A stretch of DNA of 64,000 nt from Rhineura floridana (GCF_030035675.1 NC_084482.1:225723943-225787942), one strand, 5' to 3'. Counted from the first letter of the stretch, positions 27,195 to 43,318 are shown. Made by a program: numbers and translations. The notes: generated by a model not told the origin, from the sequence alone.

Positions 27195-27590
27195 AGTCAT
27201 GGCTTCCCCCAAAGAATGCTGGGAAGTGTAGTTTGTGAAGGGTGCTGAGAGGAGACTCCTATTCCCCTGAGAGAGCTCCAGTGGCCAGAGTGGTTTAACA
27301 GTCAGCCACTCTGATTGAAGGTCTTTGAGGGGAACAGGGCGTCTCCTAGCACCTCTCAGCACCCTTCACTAACTACACTTCCCAGGATACTTTGAGAGAA
27401 GCCATGATTGGCTTTGAGCCATGGCTTTGGGAGAAGCCATGATAAATTGTTTTAAATTGTTTTTTAAAGATGTGTTTTTAAATTTGTATATTTGTTTTTA
27501 ATGTTTTCAGTTATTGTAAACCGCCCAGAGAGCTTCGGCTATGGGGCGGTATATAAATACACTAAACAAATAGATAAATAAATAATGATT
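27195..27590 (+). mobile_element. hAT-like palindrome followed by L2 tail
   Basis: The palindrome arms at about 27,200-27,285 and 27,315-27,410 match 148-342. The L2 tail with 'ccgcccagagagcttcggct' and ATAAATAA follows to 27,590, as at 380-522. Confidence 0.65.
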
Positions 27591-27837
27591 GTCCAAAGTG
27601 TAATAGATGCCTGATGTGGATGTGGCCAGGGACAGCTTTGTTTTAAATTTGGGTGGGAGGTAGGGTTGCCAGGTTCAGGGCCTGAGACTGATCCTGTATC
27701 TTTAAGAGAAGAGAAAGTCAGCCAAATGCAGGTGTTCTTGCAACATTGTAATGGGAAAAACCACAAGGTAGAATTCTCCCTTTCCCCAGCACAACTTTGA
27801 AAGATACAGAAGACGTCTTGGTTGGCAGGCCCAGCCT

Positions 27838-28260
27838 GGTCAGTTTTACCTATGCTAACCATGATTGCAAAGGAGTAAATCCGATTCAACTCAATAATCA
27901 TACAAATGATCAGACCTGCCTTTTCCCTCTTTCCCCTTTCCTCTCGCTTTCTCCTCCCCTCCCCTCTTCCTTCTTCCGCCTCCCCTGCCCACTCCAGCGC
28001 TTCATCCCTCCCCCGTCAGTTTTACCTATCCTAAGCATGATTTCACAGGAGTAAATCCCACTGAACTCAATAAACATGCAAATGACCACATCTCCCCTCC
28101 CCCTCCTGCCTGCTCCCATCCCAGTCCTCCCCTCTGCCTTTCTACCCCTCTCTCCTCCTCCTCCCTTCCCCATCCCCTGTGGTCAGTTTCACCTATCCTA
28201 AGCATGATTGCTGGGTGGGTGTGTGTAAATCCCACTGAACTCAATAAGCATGCGAATGTT
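27838..28260 (+). repeat. Tandem MITE-like units with pyrimidine tracts (unit C)
   Basis: Same three-unit array as 2,777-3,190, with the motif 'cctatcctaagcatgatt' and CT-rich spacers. No gene. Confidence 0.6.
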
Positions 28261-28324
28261 CAATCTATTCTCAGCAAACTTGCACAGGATCCCATTTCTT
28301 ACCTCCCGGATTAAAAAGCAGGGA

Positions 28325-29677
28325 AATTCACTAATAGGCAAAAACCCTTGCAGTTTAAGAATGTACCTATAGCCCACAGATATTTCTATCAAACTTTAAA
28401 AAGCAGGGAAATTGGGCAGCTATAGTGAATGCACCAGGGGAGCAGGAGACCTGACCTCCTCTCTGAGATATTGTACTGGCCTACAAAGTTGTCAAAATCC
28501 AAACACCATTTGGGTTGGTCTTTCACAGTCCAATCCACTTGCTGTGTAGCTTGGAAGAATTTGGTAACATGTTCCTCTGAGCATATGGTGAGTGGTGGCA
28601 ACACCTGTAATCAGCCCAAATAATAGAAAGAAGATATGTGCTGTGCTGATCTTGTTTTAGCAGGGGTGAAGCAACATTATTAAGACAGCTGATATAGTTC
28701 AGATGGTCACTTTAAATATGTCTCATCTACTTTGCAATTTTAGTGAAGTTTCCTATAGGAAATCATTTTCTTTTGCTTTTATTTCTATGACTATGTGAAG
28801 TACAGCAACACTTTGCAAAATGTATACTAAAAAAACTCCAAACATAATTGTGGAATAATGGCACTGACTTCTGCAAAATAATCTCTAGTGGACCTCAGAA
28901 GTGTCTCAATTTGCACAAGATAAAACAGTGGGAGGTGAAATATATTCTAGCAAAATTCTAGGTGTGCTCTATGTTTTTAATTGACTGTGCCCACCTTGCC
29001 TTAAATAAAGTGGTTTAAACATAGCAGGCTGAAAATATGCATCCTCTTTTTCCCAACAGCTAGAGTCATTGCTGAAGTAGCAACATATTGGAATCAGTCT
29101 GATTTTACTTCAAACTGCAGTTTCAGATTCAACTGTTAATGCACCCAAAATAGAAATAGAACATAACCTCCAATATCAAACACAAAAGGCTGTCTTCACC
29201 ATCACATGACAATGACCAATAAAAAGGCTTTGAAATTAATAAAAATACATTTGACACAGATTTCTAGGATGAATAAGAGGGTGGGGCATTTTCTGATTTA
29301 GATTCCCTGCAGAAGCATTAGTAACACAGGAAAGAAGCAAAGTAAGAACACCAACAAACATACAAAAATATAATTCTCCATCTTTGGAGATAGCAGGTGT
29401 TGCTACCACTCACCATATGCTCAGAGGCACATGTTACCAAATTCTTCCAAGCTCCACAGCAAGTCAAATGGACTGTGAAAGACCAACCCAAATTGTGTTT
29501 GCATTCTGACAAATTTGTAGGACAGTATAATATCTCAGAGAGGAGGTCAGGTCTCCAGCTCCCCTGGTGCATTCACTATAGCTGCCCAATTTCCCTGCTT
29601 TTTAAAGTTTGGTAGAAATATCTGTGGGCTATAGGTACATTCTTAAACCGCAAGGTTTTTTTGCCTATTAGTGAATT
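28325..29677. mobile_element. Element with long terminal inverted repeats, second copy
   Basis: Ends 'cactaataggc' (28,329) and 'gcctattagtg' (29,663). The arms are about 250 bp and reverse-complementary. The interior matches 3,540-4,340 with few changes. No ORF beyond short shadows. Confidence 0.55.
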
Positions 29678-29699
29678 ATTATGTTTGCATGTGCCGATT

Positions 29700-29940
29700 T
29701 CAGCCTGTTATCCTAGATCTGTATGTATAATTTAAGCTATATGTAACATATGCGTATATAGTGAAGCATGTTTCCACAAAACTGATATATTTTAAAACTC
29801 CAACACAGGGCAGAAACAGGTAACCACTCTTGCTGAAAGCGAGGTCCTTAATTTGCCCCAGTAGCCCAGAGGCTGGTGACCAGATACGGGCAGAAGCTGG
29901 AAGCTGATTGGACAATTTATTTAAAATACATCAGCAATAG
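29700..29940 (+). repeat. ZNF-associated module (unit C)
   Basis: Copy of 4,640-4,880, with 'aacacagggcagaaacagg' and 'gctggtgaccagatac', about 180 bp upstream of the finger-exon acceptor. Confidence 0.6.
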
Positions 29941-30118
29941 ACCAGTGTGTGCATCTCAATTTAGGAAAGATGTGAGCATAAAGAAAGCAAAGAGAAATAT
30001 CTTCTGGATATTTGAATGTAGAGAAGCAGGTCATTGTGTTTGATCCCTGATCCAATCATTTCTCTGTGCCTTGAAATCCTTACAGGTTTTTCCTTTTCTT
30101 TCTTATTTGCCCAAACAG

Positions 30119-33219
<3,101 letters not shown>

Positions 33220-33776
33220 AGTGGCTGCATGATGGCCCAGCTTTCAGACTATGGCCTTGCAACATTTTATCTGCTCCTAGAAACGGTTGACATGGATGAT
33301 TTTGAACCCAACTTCCAGAGTATTGATTTCAGCAACAAGGAAACCAAATTGAGAATCAGCTAATGTCTGGGATAGGTGTGATAGCTTTCCCTAGTTCTCC
33401 ATTAATCCCTTGTACCCACTGCCAACTGTCAACGGATTAAACTGTCATGCCATGCTCCTCCTCTCACACTCTGAGGGATCTTCTCTCTCCTCCAACATAA
33501 ACAGTAAGCATGGTTCATTCTTGATTGGCCTGTTTGTCCTTCGTAACAAAATGAAGAAGGATGTTGCTGTCGGATATTAGCTTATACAATTTGGGCAGAT
33601 GCAAGTCAATAAACCTTGACGTGGCTAACATTACTACGTTGCAACCGTTCCTGGGACCTGCTGGTGAAGGACAGGTGGTGGTGGGAAGAAGAACAAGAAT
33701 AAGAATAGGTCCTGTGATCTTGTTGCCACAGTTGACTTCTGGGCTTGTTGCTGGGTTTGATCATTTTCTTTGTTTC

Positions 33777-36700
33777 AAGACAATAAGGGATGCTAAAAAA
33801 GAATTTGAGGAGCACATTGCTAAGAACATAAAAACCAACAACAAAAAATTCTATAAATACATTCAAAGCAGGAGACCATCTAGGGAGACAATTGGACCCT
33901 TGGATGATAAGGGAGTCAAAGGTGTACTAAAGAACGATAAGGAGATTGCAGAGAAGCTAAATGAATTCTTTGCATCTGTCTTCACAGTGGAAGATATAGG
34001 GCAGATCCCTGAACCTGAACTAACATTTGCAGGAAGGGATTCTGAGGAACTGAGACAAATAGTGGTAACGAAAGAGGAAGTTCTAAGCTTAATGGACAAT
34101 ATAAAAACTGACAAATCACCGGGCCCGGATGGCATCCACCCGAGAGTTCTCAAAGAACTCAAATGTGAAATTGCTGATCTGCTAACCAAAATATGTAACT
34201 TGTCCCTTGGGTCCTCCTCCGTGCCTGAGGACTGGAAAGTGGCAAATGTAATGCCAATCTTCAAAAAGGGATCCAGAGGGGATCCCGGAAATTACAGGCC
34301 AGTTAGCTTAACTTTTGTCCCTGGAAAACTGGTAGAAAGTATGATTAAAGCTAGATTAACTAAGCACATAGAAGAAAAAGCCTTGCTGAAGCAGAGCCAG
34401 CATGGCTTCTGCAAGGGAAAGTCCTGTCTCAGTAACCTATTAGAATTCTTTGAGAGTGTCAACAAGCATATAGATAGAGGTGATCCAGTGGACATAGTGT
34501 ACTTAGACTTTCAAAAAGCGTTTGACAAGGTACCTCACCAAAGGCTTCTGAGGAAGCTTAGCAGTCATGGAATAAGAGGAGAGGTCCTCTTGTGGATAAG
34601 GAATTGGTTAAGAAGCAGAAAGCAGAGAGTAGGAATAAACGGACAGTTCTCCCAATGGAGGGCTGTAGAAAGTGGAGTCCCTCAAGGATCGGTATTGGGA
34701 CCTGTACTTTTCAACTTGTTCATTAATGACCTAGAATTAGGAGTGAGCAGTGAAGTGGCCAAGTTTGCTGACGACACTAAATTGTTCAGGGTTGTTAAAA
34801 CAAAAAGGGATTGCGAAGAGCTCCAAAAAGACCTCTCCAAACTGAGTGAATGGGCGGAAAAATGGCCTCCTGTGATATATTAGCAAAGCACTTCGCTGAC
34901 AAAATCGAACACTTACGGAGCTCGATCCCGTGCGCCGTGGATACAGTGGATGAACCAGAGTTGGCCAGTTGCATGCCGGTAAGTTGGGATCGGTTTCAGC
35001 TTCTCCCTTCTGAGGATGTGGACAAGGTGCTTTCATCTGTGAAGCCTACCACTTGTCTAACTGATCCTTGCCCATCGTGGCTCCTTATGAGCTGCAGAGA
35101 GAAATTGGGCGAGGGGATCAAGGTGGTAGTAAACGCTTCCTTGAAAGAGGGTGTGATGCCATCAGCCTTCAAGGAGGCAATTGTAAAGCCCATCCTGAAG
35201 AAGCCCTCCTTGGATCCCCAAGTTTTCAATAACTTCCGCCCAATTTCGAACTTGGATCCATACCAATCGGGTTTCAGGACTGGTCACAGAACTGAAACAG
35301 CCTTGGTCGCTCTGGTAGATGATTTGAGGAGGGCATTAGATAGGGGAGAATTCACCTTTCTTGCCCTCCTCGATCTCTCAGCGGCTTTTGATACTGTCGA
35401 CCACGGTATCCTTTTACATCGCCTGGAGGGATTGGGAATTGGAGGCACTGTATTACAGTGGTTCCATTCCTTTCTCTCCGATAGGTACCAACAAGTAGCA
35501 TTGGGGGAGGAGGTTTCAGACCCTTGGCCTCTCAATTGTGGTGTGCCACAGGGCTCTATCCTCTCTCCCATGCTATTTAATATTTATATGAAGCCGCTGG
35601 GGACAATCATCAGGAGATTTGGGCTGCAGTGCCACCAATATGCAGATGACACTCAGCTCTATCTTTCGTTTAAATCTTCACCAGAGTTGGCTGTGGAGAC
35701 CTTGTCCAAGTGCCTGGAATCCGTGAGTGGATGGATGGGAAGGAACAAGCTGAAGCTGAACCCCGATAAGACCGAGGTGCTACTTGTGGGGGACAAAAGA
35801 AGGTTGGGAGATGTTGACCTGAAGTTCAATGGGGTGAGTTTACCCCTGAAGGACCAGGTCCGCAGCCTTGGGGTTGTACTTGACTCCAGGCTGTCCATGG
35901 AGGCTCAGATTTTGGCGGTGAGCCGGGCAGCCTGGTATCAACTACACCTCATACGAAGGCTGCAACCCTACCTTCCTGCTCATCAGCTCCCCCTGGTAGT
36001 ACACGCCCTGGTCACCTCTCGTTTGGACTACTGTAATGCGCTCTACGTGGGGTTACCCTTGAAAACGGTCCGGAAATTACAACTTATACAAAATGCGGTG
36101 GCTCGACTACTTACGAATAGTCGCCGCCGGGATCACATCACACCAGTGTTGTTCGATCTACACTGGCTTCCAGTTGTTTTCCGGGCCCAATTCAAGGTGT
36201 TGGTATTAACCTTTAAATCCCTATACGGTCTCAGCCCAGTTTATCTTATGGAGCGCCTTCAACGCCACCAATTATGCCGCCCGACAAAATCAGCCACTCA
36301 AGGCCTTCTCTCAATCCCGCCGACAAAAACAGCTAGATTGGCGGGTACAAGAGAGAGGGCATTCTCAGTGGCGGCCCCCACTCTCTGGAACTCCCTCCCA
36401 CAAGATCTCCGGCACGCCTCTTCCCTAAATGTATTCCGTAAAGCCTTAAAGACCTGGCTCTTTCAACAGGCCTTTGGGATCTCCGGCGAGGGTTAATTAC
36501 TGTGACTGAAATGCCGCCTACCCTGTTTTAATATTGTTGCTGCTGTATTATTCTCATGCTGTTTTTTATTGTATTATTGTATTTTATCTCATTGTGTTTT
36601 AACTGTTTTGTACGTCGCCTAGAGTGGCCTTTGGCCAGATAGGCGACACAGAAATTAAATTTATTATTATTATTATTATTATTTTATTATTATTATTAAA

Positions 36701-37617
36701 TGCAATTCAATATAAACAAGTGTAAAATTATGCATATTGGAGCAAAAAATCTTAATTTCACATATACACTCATGGGGTCTGAACTGGCGGTGACCGACCA
36801 GGAGAGAGACCTCGGGGTTGTAGTGGACAGCACGATGAAAATGTCGACCCAGTGTGCGGCAGCTGTGAAAAAGGCAAATTCCATGCTAGTGATAATTAGG
36901 AAAGGTATTGAAAATAAAACAGCCGATATCATAATGCCGTTGTATAAATCTATGGTGCGGCCGCATTTGGACTACTGTGTACAGTTCGGGTCGCCTCATC
37001 TCAAAAAGGATATTATAGAGTTGGAAAAGGTTCAGAAGAGGGCAACCAGAATGATCAAGGGGATGGAGCGACTCCCTTACGAGGAAAGGTTGCAGCATTT
37101 GGGGCTTTTTAGTTTAGAGAAAAGGCGGGTCAGAGGAGACATGATAGAAGTGTGTAAAATTATGCATGGCATTGAGAAAGTGGATAGAGAAAAGTTCTTC
37201 TCCCTCTCTCATAATACTAGAACTCGTGGACATTCAAAGAAGCTGAATGTTGGAAGATTCAGGACAGACAAAAGGAAGTACTTCTTTACTCAGCACATAG
37301 TTAAACTATGGAATTTGCTCCCACAAGATGCAGTAATGGCCACCAGCTTGTACGGCTTTAAAAGATTAGACAAATTCATGGAGGACAGGGCTATCAATGG
37401 CTACTAGCCGTGATGGCTGTGCTCTGCCACCCTAGTCAGAGGCAGCATGCTTCTGAAAACCAGTTGCCGGAAGCCTCAGGAGGGGAGAGTGTTCTTGCAC
37501 TCGGGTCCTGCTTGCGGGCTTCCCCCAGACACCTGGTTGGCCACTGTGAGAACAGGATGCTGGACTAGATGGGCCACTGGCCTGATCCAGTAGGCTCTTC
37601 CTATGTTCTTATGTTCT
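33777..37617 (+). mobile_element. CR1/L3-type LINE split by an L2 (left arm)
   Basis: The first part (33,777-34,865) carries an open RT frame: KFYKYIQSRR, DKSPGPDGIHPRVLKEL, NYRPVSL, IVYLDFQKAFDKV, GVPQGSVLGP and KFADDTKLF, ending at the WAEKW motif. The rest of the protein resumes at 36,700 (MQFNINKCKIMHIG, VQKRATRMIKG, LWNLLPQD) and stops at 37,407. The 3' UTR holds 'actagatgggccactggcct' and ends near (ATGTTCTT). Without the nested L2 the frame would be nearly whole, so the CR1 is fairly young. The site is empty in unit A near 11,430. Confidence 0.85.
34866..36697 (+). mobile_element. L2 LINE nested in the CR1 (left arm)
   Basis: 5'-truncated. The frame 34,850-36,496 has linker and RT sequence: AIVKPILKKPSLD, FRPISNL, LLDLSAAFDTVDHG, GVPQGSILSPMLFN, QYADDTQLYLS, LDYCNALYVGLPLK, LWNSLPQDLR and KTWLFQQAF. 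The tail has 'gtcgcctagagtggccttt' and (ATT)n. It lacks 26 residues (78 bp) after FRPISNL that the right-arm copy retains, so RT motif 2a is lost. The junction with CR1 sits at a short aaatg word on each side. Confidence 0.85.
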
Positions 37618-37824
37618 GTTGAATGGATTGTTATTGCTGATGAGAAGCTGTTTCAGATTAGGGTGTTTTTTTATGCAAGGGGGAATCTATCCCTGCAGCC
37701 TTGCGCAAGGGAAGTGGAATATTAAAGTGACATTGATAAAAGCAACAGAACTGAGAGTTGACAATTTCTAGATTCACACTAAAAAAAAAGTTTAGAAGAT
37801 GAGGTTTATCTACATTTGAGAGAC

Positions 37825-38050
37825 AGTGTCATGTGGTGGTTAGAGTGTCAGACTGGAGCCTGGACAACCAGGGTTCAAGTGCGTGCTAGGTCATGAAGCT
37901 CACTAGGTGACCTCGGGCCAGTTAGCTCAGCCTAACCTACTTCACAGGGTTGTTGTGAGGATAACATTGGGAGGGGGAGAGCCATGTTCATATGCCACCT
38001 TGAGCTCCTTGCAGGAAAGGTGGGATATAGATGGAATAAACAAGCATGCA
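37825..38050 (+). mobile_element. MIR-like tRNA-derived SINE (uninterrupted)
   Basis: It has 'gtggttagagtgtcagactg', the B-box-like 'gggttcaagtgcg', the core 'ggttgttgtgaggataac' and the tail 'ccttgagctccttgcaggaa'. This is the intact counterpart of 11,459-12,300. Mirror copy at 55,667-55,892. Confidence 0.75.
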
Positions 38051-38136
38051 TTTCTTTTTCAAACACACACTCAATTTATCTGTATGAGAGACCAAACCTA
38101 TATCCTTGTGGTGCTGGCTGTCATGGTTTTTTCTTG

Positions 38137-39035
38137 AGCTGGGTTACGGGTTAAAGATACAAAATGGTTGTTTGGTGCTTCTTAACTGGGGCTCCTGTGC
38201 AGGAGATCGTGGTGAACCTGAGATCCCATCAGAGTTGGCAGCCCCTACAGGTAAAAAAGGGGGTGGATAGGTGTCAGACAGAAGGGGTGGCGGAGAGAGA
38301 GAGAGAGAGAGAGCAGCTTTGTAGCTGGGACTACACAGGCAGAACAAGTGCAGACTCTAAGGAGGCTTGAAGGCCTCTTGGTCCTGCAGGGACTGTCTCT
38401 GAGGATCTGCTGTGACACAGCAGATCTTCCACCTCGTCCATGAATGGGAAACTGCACTAAAGTCCATCAAGCCCAGAATTCCTATTTCCCTCAGATGACA
38501 GACAGCTAGCTACTGTGGAAAACCCTCACACGCAGGTAAAGTTTCAAAGTCTTAATTTTGGTTAATTAATTAATATGACAGGTTGTAATCTTGGCAGAGA
38601 ATAGCTGTTCCCTTTTGTGGCATAAGTGATAAGGGTGTGCATTTGTATTCTCTTTTGTAATTCTTGCTTTTTATTATGCCAGCAAACAGTTTCCTTATAT
38701 TTCCCCCTTCTTTAGCTGCAGCCAGCACAGCCAACGGGGAGGGATGGGGAAAGTTGGAGCCCAACAGCATTTGCAGGGCCAAAAGGTCTCTCTCCAAAAA
38801 ATGAGGGTTCAGCAGAAACATCATCGGGGCAAATGCACAACCAACGCAGAGACAGACAAATGCTAGTTGGGCTGTTTATTTGACAACCAGAGAACTAGCA
38901 AACACCCCCCTATCACGGCAAGACCTTCCCCTTAAAAGAGATTGAAGGACAGTAGAAAAGGAAGGAGTCCACAGGTGGACTGCCACTCCAAGGCCTGGAT
39001 GGTTCCAGAATCACCTTTTTGACCCTTATTAAAAG
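38137..39035. other. Non-coding block shared with unit A
   Basis: 38,137-38,660 matches 14,080-14,640 directly, and 38,705-39,035 matches 15,500-15,790 in reverse. A (GA)n run lies at 38,295-38,312. No gene is seen. Confidence 0.5.
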
Positions 39036-39110
39036 CTAAAGGTGTCCCCGCACTTGTAGTGCGAGTCATTTCCGACTGTTAGGGTGACAACTTGCGACGT
39101 TTACTAGACA
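39036..39110 (-). mobile_element. Sauria-type SINE 3' fragment
   Basis: Reading + it is 'aaaggtgtccccgcacttgt', 'gcgagtcatttccgactgtt' and 'agacagaccatatatat', which is the antisense 3' half of the SINE at 50,203-50,510. Confidence 0.65.
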
Positions 39111-39590
39111 GACCATATATATGGGGTGGGATTGCCTGTATATGCTGCAGCATGTTTCCACAAAATTGGTAAATGTAAAACTGCAACACAGGGCAGACAC
39201 AACCAGCCCCTCCTGCTGAAAGGGAGTCTTTGCCAATTACGGAAGAGGTTGGCGACCAGATACGGCCGGGTAGAAGTCGGAAGCCAATTGGAAAAGATCT
39301 CAAGGGTCATACATTTAAAGCACATCCACTGCACATTTAAAGCACGTGATTTCCCCAAAGAATTGTGGTCATTTTATAAGCTTCTCTCGTGAAGTGCAGC
39401 TAAATTATCAAGGGGATGTTTTAAGGAACCTCCGATTCAATTTCCTCTCTGTTGCAACCAATCCCCCGGCAGGGCTTTTGTTTTCCTTCAGGGTCAGCCT
39501 TCAGAGTTTAGAGTTGGAAAGCAGAAAAAGAGGAGCCCGGGCAATTGCACACAGCCTCGTAGTAGCTCTGAGGAAGGACGGCACTTCCCA
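39110..39590 (+). repeat. ZNF-associated module, truncated before a CpG island
   Basis: Matches 18,780-19,260 up to the words 'ctctgaggaaggacgg', after which it diverges into unrelated AT-richer DNA. The CpG island that follows the unit B module is absent here. Mirror copy at 54,127-54,600. Confidence 0.6.
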
Positions 39591-39599
39591 GGGGTGTCA

Positions 39600-39812
39600 C
39601 TAAGCAGGTGGGGGGTGTGGACCACACCCGGGTGACACTGAGAGGGGGGTGACACCCAGAGCCACCCCTACCTTAATCTCTGGACTCTCAGCTTCAATTA
39701 AAAAAAAAACTAAGTTTCTAGGTCGTCTGGTTCCCGAGATATACACCAAAACGTCAGCCCCCCCGCAACTGTTTAATCTGTTTTCTAACCCATCTGTATA
39801 GCAGCTTGTAGC
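39600..39812. other. Intergenic, nothing recognised
   Basis: It has C-rich and 'gggtgacac' words and an A-run at 39,700, with no recognised repeat or ORF. Confidence 0.35.
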
Positions 39813-39814
39813 CA

Positions 39815-39930
39815 GAGCTTGGAAAAGTTACTTTTTTAAACTACAGCTCCCATCAGCCCCAGCCAGCATGGCCACTGGATTGGGCTGATGGGAGTTATAG
39901 TTCAAAAAACAACTTTTCCAGGCTCTGGCC
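39815..39930. mobile_element. Short hAT-type palindromic MITE
   Basis: 'ttggaaaagttacttttt' at the left pairs with 'aacttttccaggctctgg' at the right. The inner 'ctacagctcccatcagcccc' pairs with 'gggctgatgggagttatagt'. About 115 bp, no ORF. Mirror copy at 53,787-53,902. Confidence 0.7.
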
Positions 39931-40529
39931 TCTAATCCCGCCCTTTCAGGATTGTAGCCAATAAGGGGAGCCAGGCTTGTGATTTGTTGACCCAGGCAGT
40001 GCTTAGGCTTCTTTACAACGTCAAAATGGTGGTTTTGAGGTCTTCCGTTTGAGTAAGTAAGAATATGGGTTAAAGTTTTTTTTCTTGTGTGTAACACACA
40101 GTCAGACCCTGGGCTGTTGGAGAGGGCAGTGCTTTGAAAACCAGTTATAAATCTGTTTGATTTTTACATTTCATTTTGTCACTAGAGTGGCCAGATCCAA
40201 AATAAAGGGCAGGGTTATGTCACCTTTAAAAGTTGTGTAAAAGAAGGAATTTCAGCAGGTGTAGCTTCAAGCCAGAGCAGCAGGAGGGAAAGAAGTAAGA
40301 CCAGCCACCTGAACTGAGAGACTGTACTTGTTATTTGCTTGCTACCTCTTTGTGGCATCCTCTTGAGTAGACTTACTGAAGTGGTCAGAGGGCTTCTGTT
40401 GGAGGGGACTACAAGTGAATCAGCAGTTTCCAGCAGCCCTCTATATTGGGTCATTGTTGGAGGCAGGGCTGTAAGAGAGACACAGGTGGGGGGGTGGCTT
40501 GCTGTTGGCTATGAGGGCCTGTACATGAC

Positions 40530-40990
40530 ACTGGGGCAATGAGACAGACTGGGGATGCTGTTGGTGTACTGCCCCCCCTAACTGAGCAGGCAGAGCTGGT
40601 CTCAAGCTTGAGAACCCCATGACATTTGTTTTGAGGGACTTCAGTATCCACACTGAAGCTGCATTGGAATTTCATGGCCTGCAACCATGGGGCTGTCTGT
40701 CTGGGCCAAAGTGTAAGGAAGGGCATACCTTTGTTTTGGTCTTTGCCTCAGTGTGTGAACAGGGCAATCTGGACATTGAGGGGGGGCTTAACTCACCCCA
40801 CTGTTACTGTCAGACCACTCTGGTAAAGCTTGGACTTATAGTACTAGTCACCTTCGGTAGAATTGGGGGACCTATTGAGATGGTCTGCCCTTGGAGACTT
40901 ATGGAATCCAAAACCAAAGCCAGTGGTGATCCTGTTGAGGTCTTTCTGTCACTATGGAATGCAGATGGGGGTGAGCGCTTGACATGATTG
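40530..40990 (+). mobile_element. Degenerate L2 endonuclease fragment
   Basis: Frames with many stops retain RLGMLLVYCPP, a degraded GDFN region near 40,645, and the DHSGKA-like end of the endonuclease. Old. Mirror copy at 52,727-53,187. Confidence 0.55.
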
Positions 40991-41099
40991 CTCCCAATTG
41001 TCCTGTCCTGCACTGTAGAGCCCAGATTGCTTCCTGGTTTTCTGCGGTATACCAGGACAACGAAAACTAAAGTGCAAGTGGTGTAAGATTCAAAGTAAA

Positions 41100-42214
41100 G
41101 CCAACTGGACATGTGCTAGAGCACATCATTGCACTTTTTTGGGAGCAGGGTCCCAGCAGGGTCCCTGTGTCTCCAGCATCCTGTGAGCCAATCGGCATAA
41201 AAAGACTGAGAAGTCTTCTAACATGCTCCCTTGCTCCTTCCTGCTATTTAGAGCCAATCAGAGTGAAAGGAGGTGAGTCAGCCACAGAGAAGACTCTCCT
41301 CAGTAGCTAACACTCTCCCTTTAAAAGCTTACTGGATTGTAGGGATGTCTGTTGTTGTGAGAAAGACATCAACCAGGATCACATTCTCAACCCAGCAGCA
41401 AAAAAAAGGTGGGTGGTGGTGGTTGCAACTATCATGGATCCTGAATTTCTGAATGTGCCACTATACAACTGCTAAGGAGAAAGAAGCTCACTGGCAGTGT
41501 CTACTCACGCACACACACATGCACACACACATGCAGTGGGGCAATGCCCCTTCTGCCCAAAGGGGCCAGCCTCTACTCTTGGGCAGTTATAGCGGACAGA
41601 GAAGTCTTGTGCAACTAATCTTCCCTGCAAAAACAAGCTTTTTCTTACAAGGGAAGTGGCAAGGAAGTGCACTCAGACATGTGGGTTGACAATATTTGCT
41701 CTGAGAAGTCCTCATCTGATCTCAGGATGAAGTCTCTCCACCTCCCACACAAGGAAGTTCCCCCCTTACTCAGAACTCTCTCCTCTGACACACCCATACA
41801 TCAGCTGTGAGTCCAGGGATGTAGTCATCTGGGGTCACAGCGGGTCATAGACCCGTCACTTTTTTGGGAGCTGGGTCCCAGCCAGGTCCCTATGAACGAA
41901 CCAATCAACATGAAAAGGGAATGTGTAAGCCCTTTGAAATTGCTTTTAACAACAACAACAATAATATGCAATAAAATACAATATAAGAAATAAACTTGAA
42001 AATTACTGAACCACTTAATGTTTTTTCTGCCTGTTATAGCAATTGTAATACACTGTGCTAGATTATATTCTATATAATTCAAATTGTATTGCAATTATTA
42101 TTACTACTATACAATAAAATACAATATAAGAAATGAAACAAGCACTAAAGACACACTTAATAAGTAATTGGAATATTTAATGCAGTAGACGTACCATCTC
42201 CCATCTTCAGCCAC
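41100..42214. other. Non-coding, with an internal direct repeat
   Basis: 'cacttttttgggagc' followed by a 'gggtcccagc' word occurs at about 41,135 and again at about 41,857 in the same orientation, with similar downstream words ('ccaatc'). AC-rich stretch at 41,510-41,535. No gene seen. Mirror at 51,503-52,617. Confidence 0.4.
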
Positions 42215-42560
42215 AGATTATTTATTTATTATTTATTTATTACTTGAATTTATATGCCACTTTTCCATACAAATATGCTCAAAGTGGCTTATGAAAATGC
42301 AAATGATGACAATAGAAATAATTCAAAAACATAACAATTGTTTCAAATAATTTCAAAGCATAACAATCCAACAATAACTCCAAATGATTACCTAAACATT
42401 ATGACATTTAAAGTCATCATAAAACATCACATGTCAAATTAATAATGTACCATTTCAATAGTAATAACCCAGTGAAAGCTCCAGGGTGTTCCAAAGGGCA
42501 GGTGCTGCCATGCTAAAACATGTAGGACAAATCTCAAAGCAGGCACATGTGGGCTGTGGC
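42215..42560 (-). mobile_element. L2-like LINE 3' end, antisense
   Basis: Reading minus, a C-terminal remnant ('atggcagcacctgccctttg') is followed by 'gccactttgagcatatttgt' and an (AAATAAAT) end. Truncated and old. Mirror at 51,157-51,502. Confidence 0.5.
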
Positions 42561-43203
42561 CATCCTGCAAAGGGCCCCCCTTGAGGAGCACTACCTATCT
42601 CCTCACCTAACTCTCCTCAGTGAGGTGAGTCCAGAACCAGGAGGGGGGGAAGCAAAGCAGCACAGTACAGTAACTAAGCACAACTGTGCCTTGTACAAAC
42701 CATATATTGTGCGTCCCCATTGCTATTTGTATAAACCCAGGGTCACAATCCTGACACCCACAACTGTGGTAGCTATGGTACCCATGAAGGCCTCGATTGG
42801 TGCCCTGAGGAAGGTGCTCCAAACCTCTGAGATTTTTAAAAAGTAAGTCTCTAGCCCTTCTACAAAGAAAGTTATGAAGCAAGATGTGCAGGTGTCCTTG
42901 TAAGCGATTTCTGTGAAATGAGCCAGCCTGGCTGCTTCCGACTATCAGTGTTTTTAGCCAATGACTGAAGTCAGAGCTGTGACTGATGTGAGCTGTTTGG
43001 ACACCAGGCAACAGGAATCTCTGGGGTCCTGAACAGCTCCTGTTTCCCCTTCCCCTTTGGTGCACTTTTCCTTCTTATGTCTTATTTTCTAGTAGTCCTT
43101 GGAACCTTTGTGGTTTGCTCTTCCTTTTTGCTAGCAATCAGAATGCACTTTGGCTGTGTGGATTCCTTTGAAATTAGGTGCTCCCTAGAAGTTATTTTAT
43201 CCA
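42561..43203. other. Non-coding stretch; conserved in both arms only by duplication
   Basis: A 152-aa minus-strand frame (42,607-43,065) is present in both arms because the arms are identical. It has no recognisable domain, signal or coding context, so I do not call it a gene. Confidence 0.4.
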
Positions 43204-43318
43204 AATAAAAGGTAAAGGTGTCCCCCACTTATAGAGCGAGTCGTTTTTGACTCTTAGGGTGATGTCTTGCAATGTTTACAAGGCAGACCGTATATATGGG
43301 GTGGGATTGCCAGTTCCT
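43204..43318 (-). mobile_element. Sauria-type SINE 3' half at the palindrome edge
   Basis: The minus-strand SINE 3' half ('ggtaaaggtgtcccccactt' read on +) is cut exactly where arm homology ends and is joined directly to a different SINE. The right-arm counterpart (50,203-50,510) is full length. Confidence 0.75.

Noticed and set aside
42607-43065. 152-aa frame present in both arms
   Set aside because: Conservation comes from the inverted duplication itself; no motif, no signal peptide, no exon context.
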